A DNA stretch of 40,926 nucleotides from Clostridiaceae bacterium (GCA_016282855.1 JAEELT010000134.1:1-40926); one strand, 5' to 3'. Numbered from the stretch's first letter, positions 8,809-18,331 are shown. Made by a program: numbers and translations. The notes: generated by a model not told the origin, from the sequence alone.

Positions 8809-10263
8809 ATGAGCGCAACAAACAGGCTCGGGCCCGGAATGAAGTTTATGAGCGTGGTGCTCGCTTCCTTGCTGATGGGCTTTATGTGGAGAGCGAGAGG
8901 CTCTCACGGCTTCGGCGCATTCTGGGGCGTAGTTGCAGTCGGCGGAATATTCACGCTTGTGGTCTACGCGTTTTACGGCAACAGGGCCAAAGCAAGGCTT
9001 GAGCATATTCCTATGGGCGCAATCTTTATGGGCTGCACCGTGCCTGCCTGGGGCTGCGTTATTTCAATGCCCGGAGGAATGATAAGAGATTTCACAAACT
9101 CGCCTGATTCTCAGCAGTTTGCCGTCAGTCAGGCAAAGGGCACAGTGATGATGCTGCTTCTCGGCTTTTCTCTTATATGCCTTTACAGTATTTTTATCGG
9201 CACGTTGTTTTCTGAAAGAGACTATAAAATCAAACATTATCTTGTTTTTATCGCTGTGTTTTTCGCTGCCGAAGTTCTTGCCAAGATAACAATCGCACAT
9301 AATATAATGTCTTTCCTTGCTCCCGAGGTTTATTCCGGCTTCTCGAAAGGGCTTGCCGATGCCGGCATTGCCGGAACGGTAAAACAGATTTATTTCTCTA
9401 ATTTCGGGGATATGCATTTTGCGAAATCCATTCCGTTCGGAAGATATTATTACGAATGTGTCGAGCATATTTCATACACTTTCGGGGCTGCAGCTCTTCT
9501 TATTGCGGCTATAGCCTTTTTCCGCGACAAGGTTACCTTTTTTGTTTCTCTTGCCGTAAATACAGTTTCTGCTCTTGCGATAACCGCGGCCGATTATTTT
9601 CAGATATGCAACTATGAAGCGAGCTTCCTTTATAAGCTCAGTATTCCCGCCTCATTACGTGTTACAAGCTGGGGGCTTTGGGAATTCTTCACCGGTTTCT
9701 TTATTGGCGCGGGTATTATGCTCGTGATTGCGCTTCTTCCCGGCAGATTAACCTGCGGCAGGAAATACCGCAGTGAGCCCATATTCAAAAACAGGGCCGT
9801 CAGATTCTTTTTTAATTTCCTTCTGTGGGAGTTTGCGTTTGTTGTGGTTCCCGTAAGAGCGCTCTCTCTCAGAGTTGCCCGCATGCTCGAAGAATACGGT
9901 TTTGTTAAGGATGAAAATTTACCGGGCATTATTGCCACCGCAGCGGTTTCGGCTGTAATCGGTGTTTTCCTTATCCGCGTGCTTAAAAAGAACATTATCG
10001 ATAAAAACCTGCCCGTTCCGTTTAAAACGAAACCTTTTGACTTTGCGGGCAAAGCTCTGCTTTTGTTATCGCTCTATTACGGCGCTGTTTACTTTTTCAC
10101 GCTTGACGCAAGTCTGCCCGCTTTCTTTTACAGAATAATAAAATCCCCGTCTCACAGCATTGATCTGACAGGGATTGAGTATTTCTGGGTTTATCTTGCG
10201 GCATTCATTCTTTTTGAGATTATTTATATTCCGGTGAAAAAACGGCTTTACGCACGTCGCTGA
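8809..10263 (+). CDS. multi-pass integral membrane protein of unknown function
   Basis: About 10-12 hydrophobic segments; N-terminal motif GFMWRARGSHGFGAFWGV. Likely ATG 8809 after GGGGAG (track start 8779). Confidence 0.8.
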   Translation: MSATNRLGPGMKFMSVVLASLLMGFMWRARGSHGFGAFWGVVAVGGIFTLVVYAFYGNRAKARLEHIPMGAIFMGCTVPAWGCVISMPGGMIRDFTNSPDSQQFAVSQAKGTVMMLLLGFSLICLYSIFIGTLFSERDYKIKHYLVFIAVFFAAEVLAKITIAHNIMSFLAPEVYSGFSKGLADAGIAGTVKQIYFSNFGDMHFAKSIPFGRYYYECVEHISYTFGAAALLIAAIAFFRDKVTFFVSLAVNTVSALAITAADYFQICNYEASFLYKLSIPASLRVTSWGLWEFFTGFFIGAGIMLVIALLPGRLTCGRKYRSEPIFKNRAVRFFFNFLLWEFAFVVVPVRALSLRVARMLEEYGFVKDENLPGIIATAAVSAVIGVFLIRVLKKNIIDKNLPVPFKTKPFDFAGKALLLLSLYYGAVYFFTLDASLPAFFYRIIKSPSHSIDLTGIEYFWVYLAAFILFEIIYIPVKKRLYARR

Positions 10264-10888
10264 CGCTTTCAGCGATATAATCCGCACCGGCGGCTTCAAG
10301 CTCCTGCGCGGTTCCGTAACCGTATAATACTCCCACGCTGTAAACGCCGGCCGCTCTGGCACCGTCTATGTCAAAGTGACGGTCGCCTATCATGACTGTT
10401 TTGCTTTTATCAGAGCCGAGTATCTTTACGGCTTCGGTAATCAGTTCGTACTTGGTTTTCTTTATCTTATCATCGCCGGGGCATGATACCGTGTCAAACA
10501 GTGCTGTCATACCGTACTTTTCAAGAATGCTTTTTACAAATCCGCACGGCTTTGATGACGCCACTCCGGTTTTTATTCCGGCATCTTTCATATCGGCTAG
10601 CAGTTCTTTTATTCCGGGATAAAAAGCGAGGTCATACATTGCCCCCTGCACATAGCATTCGCGGTATTTTTCTATAGCGGTAATAATATCTTCGTCTTTT
10701 TCAAGGTGAAAGTATTTCCTGAATGATTCATACAGGGGCGGTCCGACAAACGCTTTTCTCTGCTCATCATTCAAAGTCTGCAGGCCGAAATACTCCGCCG
10801 CATAATCAACGCATTTTGCTATTCCTTTTCCGGTGTCGGCAAGTGTGCCGTCAAAATCAAAAAGGGCAGCTTCAAATCTGTTATCCAT
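10220..10888 (-). CDS. HAD-superfamily hydrolase, phosphoglycolate phosphatase-like
   Basis: DFDGTLADTGKGI, GVASSKP, MIGDRHFDIDGARAAGV motifs. Confidence 0.92.
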   Translation of the reverse strand: MDNRFEAALFDFDGTLADTGKGIAKCVDYAAEYFGLQTLNDEQRKAFVGPPLYESFRKYFHLEKDEDIITAIEKYRECYVQGAMYDLAFYPGIKELLADMKDAGIKTGVASSKPCGFVKSILEKYGMTALFDTVSCPGDDKIKKTKYELITEAVKILGSDKSKTVMIGDRHFDIDGARAAGVYSVGVLYGYGTAQELEAAGADYIAESVSDVRKAVFSPEYK

Positions 10889-10917
10889 ATTCGGCTCCTT
10901 TACAGTTATCGGCCGAT

Positions 10918-10946
10918 ATTATATCACAGTTTATTACTACTTTCAA
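10918..10946 (-). promoter_or_regulatory. sigma-A-type promoter for the HAD hydrolase gene
   Basis: Reverse strand TTGAAA - 17 bp - TATAAT, followed by AAAGGAG and ATG. Confidence 0.7.
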
Positions 10947-10960
10947 GAAAGGTGTTTTAT

Positions 10961-12145
10961 ATGAATTATCCGTTTTCGTCAGGCGTAGCTTCTCTCAAGC
11001 CTTCGGCTATAAGAGAAATACTCAAAAACTCAGGGGATTCAATCCCTCTTTCCGCCGGAAACCCCGCGCCGGATGCGTTCCCGGTGAGCGATATTGCCAG
11101 GATTTCAGGCGAGGTGCTCAGCGAAGAGCCCATTCTCGCTCTTCAGTACGGCATTACCGAGGGCTATACGCCTCTGATAGAAGAAATCACAAAGATTGCT
11201 CATAATCGTTACGGCGTAGGCAATGATAATGATTCAGTCATAGTTGTCAGCGGCGCCCAGCAGGTAATGAGTCTCCTCAGCCAGATTTTTATCAACAACG
11301 GTGACGTTGTTATATGCGAGGAGCCGGCCTTCATCGGCGCGCTCAACTGTTTCCGATCATTTGGAGCAAGGCTTGTCGGCGTTCCTCTTGAGAGTGACGG
11401 AATGAATACCGATATTCTCGAGGAAAAGCTCAGGACTGAGAAAAACGTCAAGTTCATTTATACTATTCCCAATTTTCAGAATCCCGCCGGCAGCACAATG
11501 AGTTTTGAAAAGAGAAAAAAGATTTATGAGCTTGCAAAAAAATATGAGGTTGTTGTGCTTGAGGATAACCCTTACGGTGACCTCAGGGTCTCGGGCGAGA
11601 GCGTGCCGGCAATCAAGAGCTTTGATGAAGACGGCATTGTTGTTTACTCCGGCTCATTTTCAAAGATTATTGCCCCCGGTATAAGAGTGGGATTCACTGT
11701 TGCGCCGAAAGAGATTGCGGCAAAGATGACTGTTGCAAAGCAGACTCAGGATGTACATACACCCATGCTTACTCAGCTCATAGTTTACCGCTGGCTCAAA
11801 GAGGGCAATCTTGAGCCTCATATAGAAAAAATAAGGGCGATTTACCGCCGTAAGCTCAACCTTATGTGCGACAATATGGAGAAATATCTTTCACCCTATC
11901 TTACATTTCTCAGGCCCGAAGGCGGCCTGTTTGTGTGGGCAAAGATGAATGATGATATCGATATGCTTTCTTTCGTCAGAAACGCGTCTCAGGCAGGTGT
12001 ATCTGTGGTGCCGGGTAATGCGTTCCTTACCGATATCAGCTCTCCCTGCAGTTATATCCGCCTTAATTTCTCTACACCCACCGATGAGGGGATAGTTGAG
12101 GGTATCAGACTTCTGGCTCAGACAGCCGAAAAAATGAAAGGATAA
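10961..12145 (+). CDS. PLP-dependent aminotransferase class I/II (2-aminoadipate transaminase/MocR-C-terminal type)
   Basis: IYTIPNFQNPAGSTMS, VLEDNPYGDLR, YSGSFSKIIAPGIRVGF. ATG 10961 with AAAGG upstream. Confidence 0.92.
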   Translation: MNYPFSSGVASLKPSAIREILKNSGDSIPLSAGNPAPDAFPVSDIARISGEVLSEEPILALQYGITEGYTPLIEEITKIAHNRYGVGNDNDSVIVVSGAQQVMSLLSQIFINNGDVVICEEPAFIGALNCFRSFGARLVGVPLESDGMNTDILEEKLRTEKNVKFIYTIPNFQNPAGSTMSFEKRKKIYELAKKYEVVVLEDNPYGDLRVSGESVPAIKSFDEDGIVVYSGSFSKIIAPGIRVGFTVAPKEIAAKMTVAKQTQDVHTPMLTQLIVYRWLKEGNLEPHIEKIRAIYRRKLNLMCDNMEKYLSPYLTFLRPEGGLFVWAKMNDDIDMLSFVRNASQAGVSVVPGNAFLTDISSPCSYIRLNFSTPTDEGIVEGIRLLAQTAEKMKG

Positions 12146-12149
12146 TGCA

Positions 12150-13166
12150 ATGGAAAATACAGTTAATCCCGAGCGCAGACCTGTGGTTCTCAGCGCAATC
12201 CAGCCGACTTCCATACCTACAATCGGCAATTATTTCGGCGCTCTTAAAAACTGGAAGGCTATGAGCGAGGATAATGACTGCCTTTTTGCCGTAGCCGACC
12301 TGCACGCGCTGACCGTGCACCCCGAACCAGCAAAGCTCAGACAGCAGATAATTGAGATGTACGCTACGCTGCTGTCACTGGGACTTTCACCGGAAAAAAA
12401 CATCATATTTATACAGAGTATGGTTCCGGCTCACGCTGAGCTCGCCTGGATTCTTGACTGCTATACAATGTTCGGCGAGGCGCAGAGAATGACTCAGTTC
12501 AAGGATAAGTCGCAGAAGCACGCGGATAACGTCAATGTCGGTCTGTTTGCCTATCCCGTGCTTATGGCTGCCGATATTCTTCTCTATCAGGCGGATTATG
12601 TACCTGTAGGTGCCGATCAGAAACAACACCTTGAAATCGCCCGTGATATTGCCGACAGATTCAATAATCTTCGCGGCAACACTTTTAAACTGCCGGAGCC
12701 TTATATCGGCAAAATCGGCGCAAAGGTTATGAGCCTGCAGGATCCCACACAGAAGATGAGCAAGAGCGATGTGAATCCGAGAGCGTCGGTATTTCTTTTT
12801 GATTCTCCGGATCTTATTATGAAAAAATTCAAATCCGCTGTTACGGACAGCGAATCTCAGGTAAGATATGCCGATGGCAAGGACGGAATAAATAACCTTA
12901 TGTCTATATATTCCTGCTGCACCGGTCTCGATTATGACAGCATCGAAAATGAGTTTGAAGGCAAAGGTTACGGCGATTTCAAAGTGAAGGTTGCCGAGGC
13001 GGTAATCGAAGAAATCAGACCCGTTCAGGAGGAATACGCCCGTCTGATGAAGGATAAGGCTTTTCTTATGCAGACTGCCAATGAAGGCGCCGAGAGGGCT
13101 GCCCGCATTGCTTATCGCACTTTGCAGAAGGCTAAGAAAAAAGTCGGCCTTGTGGTTGATAAATAA
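12150..13166 (+). CDS. trpS: tryptophanyl-tRNA synthetase
   Basis: LSAIQPTSIPTIGNYFGALKNW (HIGH-like region), GADQKQHLEIARDIADRFN, KMSKS motif. Confidence 0.97.
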   Translation: MENTVNPERRPVVLSAIQPTSIPTIGNYFGALKNWKAMSEDNDCLFAVADLHALTVHPEPAKLRQQIIEMYATLLSLGLSPEKNIIFIQSMVPAHAELAWILDCYTMFGEAQRMTQFKDKSQKHADNVNVGLFAYPVLMAADILLYQADYVPVGADQKQHLEIARDIADRFNNLRGNTFKLPEPYIGKIGAKVMSLQDPTQKMSKSDVNPRASVFLFDSPDLIMKKFKSAVTDSESQVRYADGKDGINNLMSIYSCCTGLDYDSIENEFEGKGYGDFKVKVAEAVIEEIRPVQEEYARLMKDKAFLMQTANEGAERAARIAYRTLQKAKKKVGLVVDK

Positions 13167-13170
13167 TATT

Positions 13171-13271
13171 TCTGCATAAAAATTCTGAAATATGCACTTT
13201 TGCAGCATAAAAATTCAGTAAATTGAATATAAATTCAAATATTACTTGATTTTTATGAATATTTATTGTAT
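13171..13271. promoter_or_regulatory. candidate ArgR operator array (four ARG-box-like sites)
   Basis: TCTGCATAAAAATTCTGA (13171-13188), GCAGCATAAAAATTCAGT (13202-13219), ATTGAATATAAATTCAAA (13222-13239), TATGAATATTTATTGTAT (13254-13271), compared with TNTGNATWWWWATNCANA. Confidence 0.7.
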
Positions 13272-13274
13272 AAT
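13246..13274 (+). promoter_or_regulatory. sigma-A-type promoter for argGH
   Basis: TTGATT (13246-13251), 17 bp, TATAAT (13269-13274). Confidence 0.75.
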
Positions 13275-13309
13275 CCCATGCATAACGAATCAGAAAGAAG
13301 GTAATTCTT

Positions 13310-14533
13310 ATGAAAGAAATCAAAAAGGTAGTTCTCGCTTACTCAGGCGGTCTTGATACTTCCATTATTATTCCCTGGCTTAAAGAGAACTATAATAACT
13401 GTGAAGTAATCGCTGTTTCCGGAGATGTCGGTCAGGGCACAGAGCTTGACGGTCTTGAAGAAAAAGCTATCAAAACAGGCGCATCAAAGCTTTATATTGA
13501 AGATTTAAAAGATGAATTTGTCAATGATTATATTTTCCCCACTCTCAAAGCGGGCGCAAAATATGAAAAGCTTTATCTGCTCGGCACTGCTTTTGCCCGC
13601 CCCATTATTGCCAAGAGACTCGTTGAGATTGCCAAGGCTGAAGGTGCCGACGCAATTTGCCACGGTTGCACAGGCAAAGGAAACGACCAGGTAAGATTTG
13701 AGCTTGCAATCAAGGCCTTCGCTCCCGACATGCAGATTATTGCTCCGTGGAGAATTTGGAGCCTTAAATCTCGTGAGGAAGAGATTGACTATGCTGAAGC
13801 TCACAACATTCCTCTCAAGATTAACCGTGAAACCAATTATTCCAAAGATAAGAATTTATGGCATCTCAGCCATGAGGGTCTTGACCTTGAGAATCCTGCA
13901 AATGAGCCTCAGTATTCCAAGCCCGGCTTCCTTGAGATGGGCGTAGCTCCCGAGCAGGCTCCCGATGCTGATACTTATGTTACCATTCACTTTGAAAAAG
14001 GCGTTCCCACTGCGGTTGACGGTAAGGAAATGGGCGGCGTTGAGCTGATTGAGTATCTTAACGATATCGGCGGCAAAAACGGTATCGGTCTTGATGATAT
14101 TGTTGAAAACCGTCTTGTAGGCATGAAGTCAAGAGGCGTTTACGAGAATCCCGCAGGTGCTATCCTTTTCAAGGCTCACGATGTACTTGAAACCCTCACG
14201 CTTGACAGAGACACCATGCATTATAAAGAGATTGTTGCGCATCAGTTTGCCGAGCTTGTGTATTTCGGCAAGTGGTATACTCCTCTCAGAGAGGCTCTTT
14301 CCGCATTTGTGGACAGCACCCAGCAGAGAGTTACCGGTGATGTAAAGCTCAAGCTCTACAAAGGCAATATCATAAATGCCGGCGTTACCTCTCCCTATTC
14401 GCTTTACAGCGAGGAGTTTGCCACATTTGACGCTGATGAAGTTTACGACCAGAAGGATTCTGCGGGCTTTATCAACCTCTTCGGTCTTCCCCTTAAGGTT
14501 AAAGCGATACTTGACGCAGAAAGAAAGAACTGA
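13310..14533 (+). CDS. argG: argininosuccinate synthase
   Basis: [34 protein letters not shown]. Confidence 0.98.
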   Translation: MKEIKKVVLAYSGGLDTSIIIPWLKENYNNCEVIAVSGDVGQGTELDGLEEKAIKTGASKLYIEDLKDEFVNDYIFPTLKAGAKYEKLYLLGTAFARPIIAKRLVEIAKAEGADAICHGCTGKGNDQVRFELAIKAFAPDMQIIAPWRIWSLKSREEEIDYAEAHNIPLKINRETNYSKDKNLWHLSHEGLDLENPANEPQYSKPGFLEMGVAPEQAPDADTYVTIHFEKGVPTAVDGKEMGGVELIEYLNDIGGKNGIGLDDIVENRLVGMKSRGVYENPAGAILFKAHDVLETLTLDRDTMHYKEIVAHQFAELVYFGKWYTPLREALSAFVDSTQQRVTGDVKLKLYKGNIINAGVTSPYSLYSEEFATFDADEVYDQKDSAGFINLFGLPLKVKAILDAERKN

Positions 14534-14546
14534 ACGGAGATATTCT

Positions 14547-15854
14547 ATGAAACTTTGGGCAGGACGCTTTTCTAAGGAAGCGGACAAAAGAACAAATGAT
14601 TTCAACTCTTCCATATCCTTTGACTCAAGAATGTACGCTCAGGATATAGAGGGGAGCATAGCCCACGCTTCAATGCTTGCCGCGAAAGGCATAATTTCGC
14701 AGGAGGATGGTACTGCCATCACTGCCGGCCTTGCGCAGATAAAAAAAGATATTGAAGAAGGCAGACTGCTCATAGACCCAAACGCCGAAGATATACACAC
14801 TTTTATCGAGCAGACGCTCACGGAAAGAATAGGGGAGGCCGGCAAACGGCTTCATACCGGCAGAAGCAGAAACGACCAGGTGGCTCTCGATATCAGGCTT
14901 TATCTGCGCAATGAATGCGATGAGGTTTTATCTCTGCTTGATACGGTGATAAAGTCTATAGACTCAAAAGGCGCGGAATATGCAGATGCAATTATGCCAG
15001 GCTATACTCATCTTCAGAGAGCTCAGCCGATAACTTTCAGGGCTCATATGCTCGCTTATTCCGAAATGCTTAAAAGAGATATAAGCAGGATTGAGGACGC
15101 GAAGAAAAGAATGAACTCTTCTCCTCTCGGCAGCGGAGCTCTCTCCGGCACCACATATCCGATTGACAGAGCTATGACAGCCTCCCTGCTTGGCTTTGAT
15201 TCCTACACAGCAAGCACTCTTGACGGAGTATCGGACAGGGATTTCTGCATTGAACTCGCCGGCGCGCTTTCGCTTGTTATGGTTCATCTCTCAAGGCTCA
15301 GCGAAGAGGTTATACTCTGGTGCTCCTGGGAGTTTAAATTTGCCGAGCTTGACGACGCGTTTTCAACCGGCTCGAGCATTATGCCGCAAAAAAAGAACCC
15401 CGATATTACCGAGCTTGTAAGAGGCAAAAGCGGCAGGGTATTCGGCGACCTTATGACTCTGCTTACGGTTATGAAGGGCCTTCCGCTTGCGTACAATAAA
15501 GATATGCAGGAGGATAAAGAGGCAATCTTTGATGCTTTTGATACAGTGAAAATCTGCCTTTCGACAATCGCTCCGATGATTGATACGATGAAAATGATTC
15601 CCGAAAATATGCGTAAAGCAGCGGCGGGTGGTTTTATCAACGCCACTGACTGCGCTGATTATCTCGTATCAAAAGGCTTGCCTTTCAGGGATGCTTATAA
15701 GGCAACGGGCGAAGTCGTTGCTCTTTGCATCAGAACCGGAAATACTCTTGAAACTCTCCCGGTTGAAGAATATAAAAAGATATGCGACAGCTTTGATGAT
15801 GGAGTTTATGAAGCCATTGCCCTTGAAAACTGCGTAAAGCGCAGGGGAATGTAA
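14547..15854 (+). CDS. argH: argininosuccinate lyase
   Basis: MKLWAGRFSKEADKR start, HTGRSRNDQVALDIRLY, GSSIMPQKKNPDITELVRGK signature. The track ORF (14376) extends upstream into argG; true ATG is 14547 after ACGGAGA. Confidence 0.97.
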   Translation: MKLWAGRFSKEADKRTNDFNSSISFDSRMYAQDIEGSIAHASMLAAKGIISQEDGTAITAGLAQIKKDIEEGRLLIDPNAEDIHTFIEQTLTERIGEAGKRLHTGRSRNDQVALDIRLYLRNECDEVLSLLDTVIKSIDSKGAEYADAIMPGYTHLQRAQPITFRAHMLAYSEMLKRDISRIEDAKKRMNSSPLGSGALSGTTYPIDRAMTASLLGFDSYTASTLDGVSDRDFCIELAGALSLVMVHLSRLSEEVILWCSWEFKFAELDDAFSTGSSIMPQKKNPDITELVRGKSGRVFGDLMTLLTVMKGLPLAYNKDMQEDKEAIFDAFDTVKICLSTIAPMIDTMKMIPENMRKAAAGGFINATDCADYLVSKGLPFRDAYKATGEVVALCIRTGNTLETLPVEEYKKICDSFDDGVYEAIALENCVKRRGM

Positions 15855-15914
15855 CGGCTTATTTTAAGCGGTTGTTTTGTTTAACTTAATATAAAACATT
15901 ATTATAATGCAGCA

Positions 15915-15960
15915 CGCCCCGCAGAGTATTCTGCGGGGCGCTGTTTATTTGTTATATTTT
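15915..15960. terminator. Rho-independent terminator, probably bidirectional, between convergent argH and the DUF4474-like gene
   Basis: CGCCCCGCAGA-GTAT-TCTGCGGGGCG perfect 11-bp stem followed by a T-rich tract. Confidence 0.85.
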
Positions 15961-15961
15961 T

Positions 15962-17119
15962 TTAGAATGACTGTGCTTTATCGCCATAGCCGACGAAGCA
16001 GTCGTGGTTTCTCGTTGACCAGAGAACATAAACATCCTTGCCGCTTGCGAAGTATGAATCATCCACAAGCTGGTCGGCAGCTGCCGCTCTTACAAAGCTT
16101 GCAAGCTTAAGACCCTGAACGAAGATGTTTGCCTGCTCTTCGCTCTTGAATGTAATGCGGTTTCTGGTTTTGAGCTCGGTACGGGGAGCTGTGTACTTGG
16201 TAAGCTGACCCTTGACAAATCCGGTTGCCCACCAGTAAAGGTCGTAAGGTCTTGTAAAGATTCTCTTGTAAGGACCTTTGCCGCCTTCGCTGTAATAGCA
16301 GTCAAGCTGCATCATAAGCCAGTCGGATTTGTCGGCGCAGTTGAAATGGTTTATATCACCCGTGTTGCCCTGATAGTCATTAAGATCGCAGGTGTAGATA
16401 CCGATTTCGGCACCGATGAGAAGGAAGCCGTACTGACCCTTCCAGAACTGAATCATATAGTTCTTGTTGTTATATTGGAAACGGATACGTACCTGGTCGA
16501 TGTGCATGGCAGCAACAGGAGCCCATTTATCATAAACTTCGTTGTAACCAACGTTCTTCTGCCAGCAGTCTTTATCATCGCAGTAGTAGTAGCCGTCATC
16601 GGACCAGCGATAACCAAGGAAGGATTGCTGAGCGTTTTCGCCGATCGCATCCTTTACAAAGCCTTCAGGAGATGAATTTGACTTTTTAGTTGTGGTTGTT
16701 GTTTTCGCGGGCTTTGTAGTTGTGGTCTTGGGAGTCTGTGCCGCTCTGGTTGTGCCGGAGAAAAGACCTCTTCTTGTAGTAGTGGTGTTGTTGGCTATTG
16801 TTGTGGCCACCTGTTTAACGGTACTGAGAACAGAGTTGTTAGCTGCTGTGGGTGCCGCGGCAGTGGGGTCTGCTGCGTTGGCGGCTGAAGGATTGGATAT
16901 AACAGAGCCGTTTTCGTCAGTAACTGTTTCGGGAATATCATAAGCGTATGAAGGGAAGTCATACTCGTCTGAAATTTCCTCAAACTGTGAAGTGGAAAGG
17001 TATGAAACTTCTTCCGTCTGAGAAGCGTTTCTGTTTCTGAGCACGGGAACAGCAGCAATTGCACCGCCGATTACGAGCACAGCGCATACAGCCAGAATTA
17101 CGATTTTGTTTTTACTCAT
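15962..17119 (-). CDS. membrane-anchored extracellular protein, Thr-rich linker plus DUF4474-like domain
   Basis: N-terminal TM anchor, Thr/Ala-rich linker (TTTTTRR-like runs), C-terminal domain with NYMIQFWKGQYGFLLIGAEIGIYTC. DUF4474 assignment is from memory. Confidence 0.7.
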   Translation of the reverse strand: MSKNKIVILAVCAVLVIGGAIAAVPVLRNRNASQTEEVSYLSTSQFEEISDEYDFPSYAYDIPETVTDENGSVISNPSAANAADPTAAAPTAANNSVLSTVKQVATTIANNTTTTRRGLFSGTTRAAQTPKTTTTKPAKTTTTTKKSNSSPEGFVKDAIGENAQQSFLGYRWSDDGYYYCDDKDCWQKNVGYNEVYDKWAPVAAMHIDQVRIRFQYNNKNYMIQFWKGQYGFLLIGAEIGIYTCDLNDYQGNTGDINHFNCADKSDWLMMQLDCYYSEGGKGPYKRIFTRPYDLYWWATGFVKGQLTKYTAPRTELKTRNRITFKSEEQANIFVQGLKLASFVRAAAADQLVDDSYFASGKDVYVLWSTRNHDCFVGYGDKAQSF

Positions 17120-17160
17120 AATTTAACACTCCTTGAAAGCGTAATAAATAATAATATGAT

Positions 17161-18297
17161 TTATCTGACATCCTGCCAGACATAGATAACATGGTTGCCG
17201 AATCTCTTGCAGGTATCCTTGACTGTGGGGTTGAATTCGGATACCTCTTTGAATCCGTTGCTGACAAGACCTTTTTCAAACAGACTTGCCTGAGTTTCAT
17301 CCTTGAATGTGATTCTGTGAAGAAGTCTGAGAGGGGAGGAGTCTTTCTTGTTTTTCAGCTGTCCGTCAACATATCCTGTTTCCCACCAGTGCTTGCTGTA
17401 TCTTCTGGTAAGCTGCGGCAGATATTCGCCGTTATCAAACTCATCCCAAAGAACGGTCAGCTCCATATTGAGCCAGTCGCTTTCAGCGGCACAGTTATAG
17501 TGGCCGATAGCCGATGTGGTACCCATCGGGCGAGTGTAAATACCGACCTCGCCGCCTACGGTGCCGATATCGCCGGAAATATACTGACCTTTCCACATCT
17601 GAATCATATACTGCTTATTATCGTAGTTGAATTTGATTCTTGAGGTTTCAATGCTGAAGTCAATCATCTTTGCGCCTGCATCGTAAAGCACATTGTATCC
17701 GAATTTTCTCTGAGCGCAGTCAGGGGCGGTATCATCATTGTAGATGAAATTCTTGGGCCCGATAACTTTATAGCCGAGTTTGGTAAGACCGGCGAAATAC
17801 ATATCGGGGGGGAGCTGGCTTTCGGGAACGGTTGAACCGACCTCGGGAGCCTTGCCGCGTTCAAGATCATCCTGATTCTGCACCGGCACGGTAACATCGT
17901 CAATAACAGCAACTACTGTTGTGTTTTCACCGTTATTTACCGTTATTGTTTCTGCTTCGGACGGAGCGGCTGAGGTTGTTGTGGTGGCAGCGGCCGAAGG
18001 GGGAACAACAGGAGCCGGCAGAGTCGCCGGGGGCTGTGTCATTCTTGCGGGAAGAGTTGTGGTCGATATGTATTCCTGAGAAAAATCAGAAATCAGCAAA
18101 TCGGAAACCGTTGTATCCTCCTGCGTGATTGTGCCGATGTCAAGGCTGTTTTCCGTGCCGTAGTCTGAGGGCACTGCTTCAATCACTTTTGCGTTGTTTT
18201 TGGCTTTAATGCCGATAACAGCGACAATAGCGACGAGACAGACCGCTGTAAATGCTGTGACTATGGCAGGGATATTTGTTCTTTTCATGAGCAACAT
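17161..18297 (-). CDS. paralog of the preceding gene: membrane-anchored protein with Pro/Thr/Ala linker and DUF4474-like domain
   Basis: Shares QYMIQMWKGQY...GGEVGIYT, the CA(D/E)(K/S)SDWL block and the HRITFK/NRITFK block with 15962-17119. Start may be ATG 18288. Confidence 0.7.
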   Translation of the reverse strand: MLLMKRTNIPAIVTAFTAVCLVAIVAVIGIKAKNNAKVIEAVPSDYGTENSLDIGTITQEDTTVSDLLISDFSQEYISTTTLPARMTQPPATLPAPVVPPSAAATTTTSAAPSEAETITVNNGENTTVVAVIDDVTVPVQNQDDLERGKAPEVGSTVPESQLPPDMYFAGLTKLGYKVIGPKNFIYNDDTAPDCAQRKFGYNVLYDAGAKMIDFSIETSRIKFNYDNKQYMIQMWKGQYISGDIGTVGGEVGIYTRPMGTTSAIGHYNCAAESDWLNMELTVLWDEFDNGEYLPQLTRRYSKHWWETGYVDGQLKNKKDSSPLRLLHRITFKDETQASLFEKGLVSNGFKEVSEFNPTVKDTCKRFGNHVIYVWQDVR

Positions 18298-18331
18298 CCT
18301 TTCCCGTTATATTTTAAGAATTAATTATTTT

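Noticed and set aside
12387-13208. 273-aa minus-strand ORF antisense to trpS
   Set aside because: Lies over conserved trpS coding sequence; Cys/Phe/Ile-rich translation typical of a spurious antisense frame.
16680-16870. Low-complexity GTT/GTG-rich stretch as a possible microsatellite
   Set aside because: It is the antisense of the Thr/Ala-rich linker codons (ACA/ACC/ACT) with mixed codons, not a simple repeat.
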